64,000 nt of DNA from Pseudoteredinibacter isoporae (GTDB taxonomy: Bacteria > Pseudomonadota > Gammaproteobacteria > Pseudomonadales > Cellvibrionaceae): the NCBI RefSeq assembly GCF_011602085.1, contig NZ_JAAONY010000003.1, positions 1-64,000 of the forward strand, in the 5' to 3' direction. The notes beneath the pieces were generated by a model that did not search any database, was not told the origin of the DNA, and worked only from the letters and a program-made list of their open reading frames with translations. Shown piece by piece: positions 1-8,775 of the stretch. Within the stretch, counting starts at the first letter, position 1. Each line of letters opens with the position of its first letter. Made by a program: the position numbers and the translations under genes.

Positions 1-108
1 GGCTAACTGGCGTCAGCCAATAGCCGCTAACCAGCGGGCTATCTGATCCTTGCATTCAATTCCTTATGGCGTTTCGGCTTCTGTCAGGCCGTCTGACAAA
101 CCCTATGG

Positions 109-136
109 ATTGCGCATAATGTATATTATGTTAAAT
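109..136 (+). other. dif: dif chromosome-dimer resolution site
   Basis: Positions 111-136 are identical to positions 3-28 of the E. coli dif site as I know it; only the first two bases differ (AT instead of GG), at degenerate positions of the gammaproteobacterial consensus. The left half, TGCGCATAA at 111-119, is the XerC arm, the central hexamer is TGTATA, and the right half TTATGTTAAAT at 126-136 is the XerD arm. XerCD recombine two such sites to resolve chromosome dimers under FtsK control, so this marks the replication terminus. I saw no second copy in the window. Confidence 0.93.
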
Positions 137-146
137 AATGCATTAT
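135..146. repeat. 12-bp palindrome abutting dif
   Basis: ATAATGCATTAT is a perfect palindrome that begins inside the last two bases of the XerD arm of dif. It could be an accessory protein site, a footprint of an element that integrated at dif, or chance in AT-rich sequence. Confidence 0.4.
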
Positions 147-309
147 GGGCCAACACCCCCTTAAACGTTATTCCACAACAAAAATTGACCGCCACTTCCC
201 CAGCGCGGTTTTTAGAACTAGATAGTCTAAGCCGGAAATCGGCATGTCGCTTGTTTCCTCTCGCGTCACCCTGGGAATTCCTCCAGGGCACCGTGTATGG
301 AGACACACG

Positions 310-561
310 ATGACGAAAGACACTCAAACCCTACCGCGGCCCGGAGAGATTACGCTGCTGCAACTGCTGTACGACGGCAAGATCATGCCGGAAAGCTGGC
401 CGAGGGGAATGAAGTTCCGAGGAGATTTCCTAACCACCCCGAGCGAGTGTGAATCACTCACATGGAAAGAAATTGATACCTATCTATGGGTTATGGGCCA
501 GTGGCACTGGAGCAATCAGAAATTGATTGAACTTGAGCGCAAACTCTCGATGGCTAGCTGA
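310..561 (+). CDS. hypothetical protein, 83 aa
   Basis: Small soluble acidic protein that I do not recognise. Its middle is rich in Trp (motifs MPESWPRGMK and LWVMGQWHW), with no signal peptide or membrane segment. The ATG at 310 is preferred over an in-frame ATG at 244 because a purine-rich GGAG lies just upstream, at about 299-302. It is the first gene after the dif site and is followed 52 bp later by the Trypco2-like/HEPN pair on the same strand, so it may belong to the same accessory unit. Confidence 0.5.
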   Translation: MTKDTQTLPRPGEITLLQLLYDGKIMPESWPRGMKFRGDFLTTPSECESLTWKEIDTYLWVMGQWHWSNQKLIELERKLSMAS

Positions 562-613
562 GCATCTGAGTGCTAACCTACTCCGTCAAATCTAACAATC
601 CCAAGGAATCGAA

Positions 614-1045
614 ATGGAACTAAAGGACTTCATTGAAACAGCAATCACAGAGTTGATTCATGGTGTGCACGCTGCACAAAAATCTACCAAGGAAATAAAA
701 GGAGCCGCGGTAAATCCTGATTATTTTGATAGGCAGTATGAGATTGATTCCACTATTTCCAACAGTTCATACGAAATACTTCAAGGCCAACCCGTACGTC
801 AGTTTAACGATGCAGACATGCGCGAAAGGGAGGAAAGAAAAACAACGAATATAGAATTTGATATTGCAATCTCAGCTGGCAATGAAGAGGAGGCCAAGGC
901 GGGACTAAAAGTTAAGGTTGCCTCGCTGCTGGGAGCAGAAGCAGGCGCAAGCCTGAAGGAACAAAACAGCTCAACCAGCCGGATTAAGTTCAGCGTCCCA
1001 ATTATCCTCCCAACACATTACGAAACCAATTGCGAGGATTCATGA
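614..1045 (+). CDS. Trypco2-like small protein
   Basis: A 143-aa protein. The N-terminal ~35 residues (MELKDFIETAITELIHGVHAAQ) form an amphipathic helix, and residues ~80-135 form a beta-rich section with alternating hydrophobics ending in RIKFSVPIILP. This helix-plus-beta layout resembles Trypco2 ('trypsin co-occurring') small domains, which family knowledge places in NTPase- or protease-linked conflict systems. The assignment is by pattern only. The start has an AAGGAA ribosome site at about 602. Its stop is one base from the start of the next gene, so the two are translationally coupled. Confidence 0.6.
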   Translation: MELKDFIETAITELIHGVHAAQKSTKEIKGAAVNPDYFDRQYEIDSTISNSSYEILQGQPVRQFNDADMREREERKTTNIEFDIAISAGNEEEAKAGLKVKVASLLGAEAGASLKEQNSSTSRIKFSVPIILPTHYETNCEDS

Positions 1046-1046
1046 A

Positions 1047-1574
1047 ATGCCTAAAAAGAAACCTGAGTATAATCATGAACATTTTAAGACCGCACTGACT
1101 AGTTTGGACAAATTGACGACAGTTGTTAAGACAGCAATTCATTACGAAAGCCAGATTTGGAAATTCTTGGAATTAAGCCCATTGAGTGCCGATACAGTTG
1201 GAATGCTAACAGGAAATCAATTTAGCAAAGCAATTGTCCTATGTGGTGTTCTAGGCCTCAACCAGAACATGGTAAGTCTGCTAAGGGATTTTAATAGCAT
1301 AAGAAATAACTATGCTCATAATATGGAATATTCTTTAACTGACGAAATTATTGAGCAGTACCTCGATGGTTGCTATCCCCACCTAAATAAAAGCACTATG
1401 ATTTGCCTGAAGCATTTGGGAATAATCAAAGATCACGATCACACAGAATGGCAGGAAAAGTTAGGTTCGTTAAATAAATACACTCAGTTTATAGTTACGC
1501 TGTATGCCCTCGAACTTGAACTACAACATGAAGTCTATAGTTTCTCGAAAGATCAGGCTAGCAAGGGGCCGTGA
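1047..1574 (+). CDS. HEPN-domain-like protein (MltR-like)
   Basis: A 175-aa all-alpha protein. Residues 80-91 read RDFNSIRNNYAH, giving the R-x4-H signature of HEPN domains (R86, H91), preceded by the FSKAIVLCGVLGL helix typical of MltR/HEPN proteins. Many HEPN proteins are RNases of toxin or defence systems; MltR-type ones have been called regulators, so the activity here is open. It is coupled to the Trypco2-like gene (stop 1045, start 1047). Proximity to dif is consistent with accessory or mobile origin. Confidence 0.6.
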   Translation: MPKKKPEYNHEHFKTALTSLDKLTTVVKTAIHYESQIWKFLELSPLSADTVGMLTGNQFSKAIVLCGVLGLNQNMVSLLRDFNSIRNNYAHNMEYSLTDEIIEQYLDGCYPHLNKSTMICLKHLGIIKDHDHTEWQEKLGSLNKYTQFIVTLYALELELQHEVYSFSKDQASKGP

Positions 1575-1896
1575 GGCCTTCCCACAGCTCAATATAAGCC
1601 TCCAAATTGATAAGCGAACCCTGCTGTTCATAAATTCACCAAGCCTCAAGGCAAACACTAATCCAGTTGTCCCTGTCTTGGCCAAGGCCAACGAAGTTCA
1701 TTAACCAGATTGCAACCATTACTGATTGTGCCCACCATTCTGATAGCGTCGAACATAAGGGCTTCGAGTTCGGTGTAAATACCGTCCAAGAAGCCGTAGC
1801 CAGCATACCTTCTGCAATAGAATTTGAACGACGTTCCGACTTGCGTAGAAATATGAATTACCCATACCATCCAAATATCTTCGTATCCTGCCCCAA
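1575..1896. other. gene-free stretch between convergent genes
   Basis: Short open frames exist on both strands but none has a ribosome site, signal peptide or recognisable family. I see no clear terminator hairpin for the two genes that converge here. Confidence 0.4.
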
Positions 1897-2673
1897 CTAA
1901 TCATATACATTTTTCTTTTTCCAGCCATCATCTTCCCGGTTCTTCAACTCGGCTTCCATGGCCTCTTTCTCTGCTTTAATTCTCTCCTGCTCGACTTTGG
2001 CCTTTTCCCTTGCAGATTTGATCCACTCCTGGTGCTTTCGGATATTGTCATTAAACACTTGGCCAGCGTTGTTTTTGCTTAATACCGTGTTGGCCTGCGT
2101 GAAGTAATGCACAGCAAGCTGATACTTTCCGTCCGCCAGTGCATTTTTGGCAGGAATGTCAAACTCATCAGAGGCCAGGAGGGCTAATTTATTTCTAATG
2201 ATGAGTTCCGCTTTGCTGGCTTTCGAGTGATTCAACGCCCCATTTTGGCTCAATTGATTAAAGAACTTCAAAAGAAGGTTTAAGTTCTTACGGGTTCCAG
2301 CAATCTGCCCTGCACTCCCTAATGAGTCCAGTTTACTTTCATCCTCCTGCTTGCTTAGGGCTAGATAATCGTCATTGGCGCGCTGCAGGTGGACTTTGTG
2401 CTTCTTTTGGTTTGGTTGCAACTCACTGAGTTCTTTGTAAGTTATAATCAGGGCATGCTGAATAATCCGAGTAAGTGTGGTACCCAGATAATTCGGTGGA
2501 AAGCAAGCTATCGTCTCATCTATTCTACGCGCTCGACTTTTCAGCGTATTAATTTGCAGGCGACGTTTTTCTCGCTTGGAGTTTGCGCTATAGACAAACA
2601 GAGCGTAACACGCCAGAACTGCCAGCAAGGTGACAATTCCTGCTACGACGACAATTGGAAAGTTTGCCTCCAT
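1897..2673 (-). CDS. membrane-anchored coiled-coil protein
   Basis: 258 aa. Residues ~5-28 (FPIVVVAGIVTLLAVLACYA) form one transmembrane segment followed by a positively charged KREKRRLQ stretch, so the bulk should be cytoplasmic. The rest is helical and charged, with a tetratricopeptide-like motif near DGKYQLAVHYFTQA and a C-terminal coiled coil of KAKVEQERIKAEKEAMEAEL type, ending in basic KKKN. No enzyme motif is visible. I do not recognise a named family; it could be a scaffold or envelope-tethered accessory protein. Confidence 0.6.
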   Translation of the reverse strand: MEANFPIVVVAGIVTLLAVLACYALFVYSANSKREKRRLQINTLKSRARRIDETIACFPPNYLGTTLTRIIQHALIITYKELSELQPNQKKHKVHLQRANDDYLALSKQEDESKLDSLGSAGQIAGTRKNLNLLLKFFNQLSQNGALNHSKASKAELIIRNKLALLASDEFDIPAKNALADGKYQLAVHYFTQANTVLSKNNAGQVFNDNIRKHQEWIKSAREKAKVEQERIKAEKEAMEAELKNREDDGWKKKNVYD

Positions 2674-3537
2674 AAATACACTTCTCAGGCACTTAACGCG
2701 TGAACCGGATTTCGCAGGCTTTTACATTTTAAGCGTGTTCTTTCCCTTCTGTTCCAGAAGATTTTAACAACAAACTATAATCCAGTTTGTTTATCGAAAA
2801 ATTTATAAAACCGAAAACGCCAAGTTAGCCCGACCAAGAAAAAAAATAAAAATTCTTCATTAAGATGTTAGCAAATACGCCACCTTTTGCTTTCCCCAAC
2901 TCCCTAATTGTCAATCCTTTTGATTGACCCAACACACAGATCCCCTTGACGCACCGAATTCAGTAGCCAATGTTTTCCATTGCCAAATAAAAATATTTTT
3001 CATGGCAAAGTAAGTATTTAAGATTTTTTCAACCACCCAATGACTCTCGGGCAACATTCTGTCTCTCTTCGTATAATTTGGCTTTCTCTTCTGAACTTGC
3101 TTGTATTTCCATATGGCCAAGTATTGTTAGCTTTTGAATAACAAGAATATTTTTTCGAACAAATATTTCCTTAATTCGCCCGAAACCGAAGCTGATAAAC
3201 GAATGGCTAAACTGGATTCATCATCACGCCTAGAACGATAAGAAAAGATAATTGGAGGGCTATCTAGAGCTCGTAAAATTAAAATATCTATTGGTGATCT
3301 AAATCCTAACTCACCAAAGACTAAAAGCCATGTTCAACTAAAGATAAACACATAAAGCTCTTTAAGTTTACATAAATATTTATCTATTTGAGTCTATTTT
3401 TTTCATTGCGGACCGTTAACTTTTTAAACTGATGAATGGAATAGTTTTTATTTAGACATGGCAGCCAAGTTCATTTTCCATTCACCTGAAGCGAACTAGT
3501 TTAGCATCCAGTTTTTAACAAGAAGGTTAACTAAACC
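2674..3537. other. AT-rich region without a supported gene
   Basis: Markedly more AT-rich than the flanks. A 69-codon frame at 2911-3120 on the minus strand lacks a ribosome site and resembles nothing I know. The stretch directly before 3538 presumably carries the promoter of the secreted-protein gene. The composition and low coding content suggest decayed or acquired sequence. Confidence 0.4.
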
Positions 3538-4230
3538 ATGCAGCGCGAAAGCTCAAAAAGAGTTCAATTTACTAGCGGCTTAGTTTTATTACTTGTCAGC
3601 GTGTTCGCTTCAGCAATGTCTCCACCAATCAAGGACACCATTACAGGAACCCCTTCGGGCACGGTCTTAGGTTCAGGAGCGGCGTCAACGACAGTTAATC
3701 TTATTGATATATCCTACACGCCTATCTCAATTACCAGCCAGCTGACTATTGGTCACATCGACGTGCTTAGCGAAGCCTTGTCAACTGCAACAAGTTTTCG
3801 TTATTCCATACGAGAAGGAAACGCCCCATATACTGAGATTGACACAGGACCTGCTACTTTGGTTAATCGAACAGTATTTCCAGACGTAACGTTAGGTGCA
3901 AACCCCAGCAACCTGGATGAGTTTGAAATTACCAGCGCGCCTCTTGCTCCCGGCGACTATTACATTACGGTATACTCCACCGATTCAGAATACAGTCTTG
4001 CCTTTGCTTTTAGAGGGGCCGGGCTTGAGCCCATTCTACGACAGTTGCTTAACAATCCCCCTACGATTAATAACCGACGTCTTTTTTTCCGGATAAGCCC
4101 CGGCCAAGCATCAGCTTCTATGTCACTAGGGACCACCGCCGTGCCAGCTATCCCCCCGATGGCATTAGGTTTTCTTGCCCTCGTTATTTTGGGAATTGTT
4201 AAAAGAAAACTATCCATTAAACATAAGTGA
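3538..4230 (+). CDS. secreted protein with PEP/IPTL-CTERM-like sorting tail
   Basis: 230 aa. An N-terminal signal peptide (hydrophobic GLVLLLVSVFASA at ~14-26) is followed by a Thr/Ser-rich beta domain containing APLAPGDYYITVYS. The C-terminus has the three-part sorting layout: AVPAIPP, a hydrophobic helix (MALGFLALVILGIV), then basic KRK. Exosortase/archaeosortase systems cleave such tails. The protein at 22743-23474 has the same plan (APGSYYVAVLAQ, AVPLMPMP tail, RRQ), so they are paralogues or share a sorting enzyme. No sorting enzyme is in the window. The ribosome site AGAAGG lies about 10 bases before the ATG. Confidence 0.65.
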   Translation: MQRESSKRVQFTSGLVLLLVSVFASAMSPPIKDTITGTPSGTVLGSGAASTTVNLIDISYTPISITSQLTIGHIDVLSEALSTATSFRYSIREGNAPYTEIDTGPATLVNRTVFPDVTLGANPSNLDEFEITSAPLAPGDYYITVYSTDSEYSLAFAFRGAGLEPILRQLLNNPPTINNRRLFFRISPGQASASMSLGTTAVPAIPPMALGFLALVILGIVKRKLSIKHK

Positions 4231-4578
4231 ACTCAGAGCAAGTGATTTATCTTTTGTAACAAGGCAATTAGAGATAGATAAAATAACAGGCATGGGCAGC
4301 AACAAAACCTGCTTATTGATAAGCACCGCGCTTATTTGTGTGCGCGCCTGTTATGGGAGATACGATTTAGCCCGTCGCCGAAATCTATAAACCCCAGTGT
4401 CGCAATAACATTGGATGCTATAAGCTTATAACCAGTAGACTGGACGCCCCTGCGTTTAACGCTATAAGTTCTCGTTCTGCCTCAGCTGTTACACGACTTA
4501 TCGCAAATTCGTGCTAGAGTTTCGCCCTTCTTAAAACTGCCCTTGAGGCAGCCCATCGTCATTGAAACTCTCGCAGGC
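4231..4578. other. intergenic region with alternating hairpin half-sites
   Basis: At 4311-4335 the motif GCTTAT/ATAAGC occurs as GCTTAT-TG-ATAAGC-ACCGC-GCTTAT. Either outer arm can pair with the central one, giving two mutually exclusive 6-bp hairpins. This may serve as a weak terminator for the upstream gene. Nothing else is recognisable. Confidence 0.35.
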
Positions 4579-5184
4579 ATGAACATGAACTTTACAGATA
4601 AACAAATTATAAAAATCGTAGCCTATCTATTGTTAGTACTGGCCCTAACGCAAGCCGCTTTTACAGCCCTTTATGTTTCAAAAATTGAACTTTCCAGACA
4701 GTTTTTTTGGGGCCTGGAAGGCCTGCTGTTTACGGTTCTGCTTGCTTTTGCCGGAGCTGCGATGGTGCAGCTCAAGAATGAGCAACTTGGATGGTCTGCA
4801 ATTGCGTTTAGTGCAGTGCTGAATGTGGTTCAAGTTGCTATAGGCGTGACGATGTTTGGTACGTTTAGTGAATCCGCTTCCGAAGTTGAAGGGCTGAAAC
4901 CTGCCTTAAGCGGCGTGGTTGCCCTCTCCTTTATGATCTACTACGCAGCGAAGCTATTGCTGGGTATGGCAGCGCTTGTTTTCGGTATGGTCACCATGTC
5001 AGACACCAACAAAGCTCTAGGCGGTTTGACCGCACTCCTGGGTGGTGTCGCTATGCTTTCCAACGCTATTTTAATATTGTTTGGTCGCGATGGTTTTCTT
5101 CCATCGGGCGTTGCCGGCACATCCGGTGTACTGGCCACTCTGTTCCTGGCGTTCTGTTTGATCAGCGCGGCTCGTAAAGCCTAG
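4579..5184 (+). CDS. polytopic membrane protein, 201 aa
   Basis: About six hydrophobic segments fill the sequence (for example IVAYLLLVLALTQAAFTALY and LLFTVLLAFAGAAMVQL), and a Gly-rich GGLTALLGGVAML lies in the last third. No catalytic or transport motif is recognised. The frame is open from a TTG at 4543, but ATG at 4579 or 4585 fits better as the start because translation then begins shortly before the first membrane segment; neither has a strong ribosome site. The gene stands alone and faces the minus-strand Kelch-like gene. Confidence 0.6.
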   Translation: MNMNFTDKQIIKIVAYLLLVLALTQAAFTALYVSKIELSRQFFWGLEGLLFTVLLAFAGAAMVQLKNEQLGWSAIAFSAVLNVVQVAIGVTMFGTFSESASEVEGLKPALSGVVALSFMIYYAAKLLLGMAALVFGMVTMSDTNKALGGLTALLGGVAMLSNAILILFGRDGFLPSGVAGTSGVLATLFLAFCLISAARKA

Positions 5185-5300
5185 TATTACTGCTAGATTT
5201 GTTATACCGGGGTAAGCGGCCTTCCGCTTGCTCCGACACCAGGCATCAATTTGTGCGTAGCATGGGAATATAGAGCCACAGGCTATATTGTGACTTTATA

Positions 5301-6404
5301 CTAGACACGAAGTAAACGGGTTTCGTACTGAGTGTTTTCCAACTTTTCAAGTTTTTTAACTAAATCATCCGTTAATGTCTTGATTATGTTTTCGGAGAGG
5401 CTGCCCTCGATTGTCACCTGAATTCCATAGAAATCCTCAACATAACGGACGACAACACCCTCTACCAGTATTCGATATGTGCCATATTCATCTTCATACT
5501 GCTCTAATTCAACATGCGTTACAGGCGGTCGATAAATTTCTTTCAACAATTCAATATCAGGAACTAGCCCCAGCAATCCCGTTAGCTTCTCCAAACTTTC
5601 CTTCAGTTCTCTTTTCCAACCTAATTTCTGATTCCAAAGTGCCCCCCTGATTTCCCACAGCAGATTCAATTGATTGTCGCTGCGCTTCACCTCAAATCTG
5701 AACCACTCCTTTTTGCTTAGGCGCTGCCAGGTCCAGTTTCGAATATCTAACTGCCATTCATCTATGTTTTCAATCAATGGGCTTGTTTCGTTATGATATA
5801 GCACCCCACCCTTGACCCGAATGATTTGGTTTTCAGAATCCAATTCCGCTGTATGTAAGTGAATCCAACCTGGACTATCTCCAGAAGTGGGTATGCTCTC
5901 GATCTTATAGTTTGTGGTATCCAGTGTGTAGACTTGAGTTTTACCGGATTGACGATCGTCTGGATAGCCCAGATTACCGATAATCACGATCTTGTCATCC
6001 ACCAAGGTTGATGAATGGAAATCGGTCGGTAGAAAGCAATTTCTTGGATACGCGTAGATTTCGATAGAACCGTCGAGATTTATAACAACCACATCGTTGT
6101 AAATATAAAAATCAGGGTCATAGGAATCTTCATGTTCACCAGCAATATAGATTTTACGCCCATCAGGTAGCTCGGTTGTGCTTTGACCAAATCGATCAAA
6201 ACACCAGGCTGGCCCGGCCTCGAAGGGATCTGGACCTCTCATTTCCTCGTTAGCACAGTATGCACTAATCCCAGTATGAATGAGCCACTTCCAAACATTG
6301 TTATCTATTCTTTCTGCGTGAGAGGTTCCGAATCTTGGAGATCGCCATTCCAAATAGTCCTCTTTGACAATGCCAAATTCCTGATGGGTCTTATTACTAT
6401 CCAT
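5301..6404 (-). CDS. Kelch-like beta-propeller protein
   Basis: 367 aa. The first ~220 residues contain repeated blade-like segments: WCFDRFGQSTTELPDGRKIYIAGEHED, DVVVINLDGSIEIY and DFHSSTLVDDKIVIIGNLGY. They match a group of cytoplasmic Kelch-motif proteins found singly in many bacteria. The last ~130 residues are charged and helical and end in LEKLENTQYETRLLRV. No signal peptide, no active-site motif. The role is unknown; propellers of this kind usually bind partners. The next minus-strand gene upstream (6428-7036) lies 23 bp away, so the two are probably co-transcribed. Confidence 0.65.
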   Translation of the reverse strand: MDSNKTHQEFGIVKEDYLEWRSPRFGTSHAERIDNNVWKWLIHTGISAYCANEEMRGPDPFEAGPAWCFDRFGQSTTELPDGRKIYIAGEHEDSYDPDFYIYNDVVVINLDGSIEIYAYPRNCFLPTDFHSSTLVDDKIVIIGNLGYPDDRQSGKTQVYTLDTTNYKIESIPTSGDSPGWIHLHTAELDSENQIIRVKGGVLYHNETSPLIENIDEWQLDIRNWTWQRLSKKEWFRFEVKRSDNQLNLLWEIRGALWNQKLGWKRELKESLEKLTGLLGLVPDIELLKEIYRPPVTHVELEQYEDEYGTYRILVEGVVVRYVEDFYGIQVTIEGSLSENIIKTLTDDLVKKLEKLENTQYETRLLRV

Positions 6405-6427
6405 AACGTATAACTGACTAAAGTATC

Positions 6428-7036
6428 CTAAATACCAATCTTCAACTCATTTCCCACCAAACTGAAAACCGGAGGAAACAGATCGGCAACATTTTCGTGC
6501 ACACTGCGTCCGCCCAAATCATAGATGAACGTTCGCCTTTTGGTTTCGCTTGTGGGGTCGTCACAGATAATACCGCCGTTCAGGAGGGTTTCGTCAACGA
6601 TAATATGTTTCGATACGTACTTAAGGTATTCACAGGACTGGCTTGGGAATCGGTGTTGCTTGTAGGCCAGCAGCTTTAAGCCAAACTTGGACTCGATTGA
6701 GAAGACTCTATAGTGAGGGTTCAGGCCATCGCTTGAGTACACGCCTTTACCTGTGTTGAAAGGTGATAAGCTTTTTCTGAGAAAGCCCCGGTTTTCTGGC
6801 TCCAGGCGAGCGATCAAATAAGCGGATTCACGCCGGATGTGGATTTTGAAATCCCCTTTTTCCATATCCGCTACGCTGATCCAGATGTATGGAGGACGCT
6901 CATACAGGCTCACAAAGAGCACGATCAGACACATGGGTAACACGGCAAACCAAAGCCCCATGCGCTCGACCTTTTCCAGCGCGTAATACGCCGAGTTCAG
7001 CCGCGTGAATATCGTTCCATCGCCAACACCTTGCAT
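6428..7036 (-). CDS. single-pass membrane protein, unknown
   Basis: 202 aa with one transmembrane segment at ~28-45 (GLWFAVLPMCLIVLFVSLYE). A ~155-residue domain follows, carrying two cysteines (SQSCEYLKY and GGIICDDP) that could pair if exported. The topology suggests the C-terminal domain faces the periplasm. I do not recognise the family. It lies immediately upstream of, and on the same strand as, the Kelch-like gene. Confidence 0.5.
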   Translation of the reverse strand: MQGVGDGTIFTRLNSAYYALEKVERMGLWFAVLPMCLIVLFVSLYERPPYIWISVADMEKGDFKIHIRRESAYLIARLEPENRGFLRKSLSPFNTGKGVYSSDGLNPHYRVFSIESKFGLKLLAYKQHRFPSQSCEYLKYVSKHIIVDETLLNGGIICDDPTSETKRRTFIYDLGGRSVHENVADLFPPVFSLVGNELKIGI

Positions 7037-7620
7037 TTCTCGTTCCTTGAATCGCTATTCGATAAGCAGAGTATACGAGCAAGACGTTTGCATGTCATAG
7101 TCGTCTTGGGGGGGCATTTACAACAAGAGGAATAATACGACAGCATCCTGCCCTGGTGGTCAATCGCCCCGCTTTAGTGGTCTGCCCACAGCCCCTATGG
7201 CATCTGCCCTCAGGCTTAACCACCCTGCTTGCGCCGGGATGCCTTCTCTATCGACCCAGAGTTGTATGAAATGTACCCGTTGCTCGAAAAAGCCGTTTGA
7301 AAGACCTGAGCTGATTACAGATGCTTTACATCACCAAACCACTGACAGGGTTCACTAAGCTTTGATGATTTGCTGAATACGCCATCAACACCATTTCGAC
7401 AGCGCTTAAATCCCGCAATTCGAATAACAAAATGGAAGGGAAACACCGGCTGAAATTCGATTGGAAAATTCAATCTATAGCCCTTAGCGCCGCTCTCGAA
7501 TTTTGTGAAAACTGAAATCGGCCACCAAGAAAATGACGACCTGGCAGCTACTTTTACTTTCTTCGGGGAATCACTTACTATTCTGTAGACACAGCATCGC
7601 CCTGTAGAAAGACAATTAAC
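7037..7620. other. divergent regulatory region upstream of the AraC gene
   Basis: 584 bp between the minus-strand membrane protein gene and the plus-strand AraC-family gene. A 105-codon minus-strand frame at 7315-7632 overlaps the AraC start and has no ribosome site, so I take it as spurious. I could not place -35/-10 elements with confidence. Confidence 0.35.
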
Positions 7621-8649
7621 ATGAGCTCTCATCGCATCGCTGCTAATGACCTTTTAAGCTTGATGGCCAAAACCATTGAGGCGGGTGCCAGTGTTGCGAA
7701 TATCCTTGAGCAGCTTGAACTTCCCAGTAACCTTCTGGAAGAGCCCGAACATCTTGTCGACATGGGCGATGCCTGGCGTATCATGCTCGCCAGTCAAAAT
7801 GCCGTGCACGAAGAATCGCATTTAATCTCCAGTCGTCCATTGCGACGTGGCAGTACCCGTTTGGTGTTTTCGAGCCTGCAACAATGCGAGACCCTTGAGG
7901 AGGGCCTGCAAAGCCTGGCTGAAAACTACAATATCATTCACGGTGGTCAGTTTAATTTTGTGCGCAAACAGGGCCGAAGTTTAAGTTACTGTGTCGACGA
8001 CAGCGAATTCCACTATCAAACCCAGGCGATTCCTCTGGCAATTGAGTTTGCACTGATCAGCATTCATTGCACCCTGTCCTATCTGTGCAAGCAGGCTCTG
8101 ACACTTAAACGGGTTTGCAGTAAACGGGAACAGCTTCCCAAGCATAATCATCATTTAAATATTTTTCGGGCGCCATTAAAGCTTCAGCACGCTCATTACG
8201 AGCTGGCCTACGATATTGAGCAGGCTCGACTCCCTCTGCTGCATGAACCCAAAGAAGATATTTCGGCGAATCTGTACCGCCACTACGAGTACTTTCTGAG
8301 TTTAAGTGAAGCAAATACGGAACCGAGTTTTGTGCAAATCTGCCAGGAAAAAATAAACCTGGCCAGCGCCAAGCATGTCCTTGTCAGCCAGGATTGGATT
8401 GCCAGTGAACTGAATATCAGTGTGGCAACGTTGCGGCGTCGGCTCAACGAACAAGGCAGTAACTTTCGGCAGCTGTTGGACAGCAGCAACAGTGCCCTTG
8501 CCTGCCAATACTTACAGGCTGGTCTCGGCATCAGCGATACGGCTGTTCGATTGGGCTATAGTGATGAACGCAGTTTTAAACGCGCCTTTAAACGTTGGCA
8601 TGAGCTTTCCCCGGCGGCTTATATCAAGCAGTTTTCCCACCTCAAATAA
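7621..8649 (+). CDS. AraC-family transcriptional regulator
   Basis: 342 aa. Residues ~1-190 match the 'arabinose-binding AraC N-terminal' (OruR/PchR-like) ligand domain. Residues ~240-340 are the double helix-turn-helix, with ASELNISVATLRRRLNEQGSNF as the first and GISDTAVRLGYSDERSFKRAFKRW as the second motif, ending in the usual LSPAAY. It lies 126 bp upstream of the TonB receptor gene on the same strand and probably activates the receptor and hydrolase genes in response to the imported compound or its product. The ligand is unknown. Confidence 0.88.
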   Translation: MSSHRIAANDLLSLMAKTIEAGASVANILEQLELPSNLLEEPEHLVDMGDAWRIMLASQNAVHEESHLISSRPLRRGSTRLVFSSLQQCETLEEGLQSLAENYNIIHGGQFNFVRKQGRSLSYCVDDSEFHYQTQAIPLAIEFALISIHCTLSYLCKQALTLKRVCSKREQLPKHNHHLNIFRAPLKLQHAHYELAYDIEQARLPLLHEPKEDISANLYRHYEYFLSLSEANTEPSFVQICQEKINLASAKHVLVSQDWIASELNISVATLRRRLNEQGSNFRQLLDSSNSALACQYLQAGLGISDTAVRLGYSDERSFKRAFKRWHELSPAAYIKQFSHLK

Positions 8650-8775
8650 TGTCATGCTCAAGCTTTGTGAGCGAAATTGTACCCTGCCGATAGATCCAAT
8701 TCGTCATTTTTTCCTTGTAGGCCAGCCCTTATAGTGTGAACCATCAAACAATAACAATAGCGAGAGGATAGATTG

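Noticed and set aside
1658-1931. Overlapping 70-77-codon frames on both strands after the HEPN gene
   Set aside because: They overlap each other in opposite directions; none has a ribosome site or recognisable motif.
2911-3120. 69-codon minus-strand open frame in the AT-rich region
   Set aside because: No ribosome site, no family resemblance, and an open frame of this length in AT-rich sequence is not persuasive.
3459-3474. Sigma-54-like promoter before the sorting-tail gene (TGGCAGCCAAGTTCAT)
   Set aside because: The GG is present, but the dinucleotide ten bases later is CA, not GC. The -12 element is invariant in most such promoters.
7315-7632. 105-codon minus-strand open frame upstream of the AraC gene
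   Set aside because: It overlaps the AraC start antisense, has a biased composition and no ribosome site.
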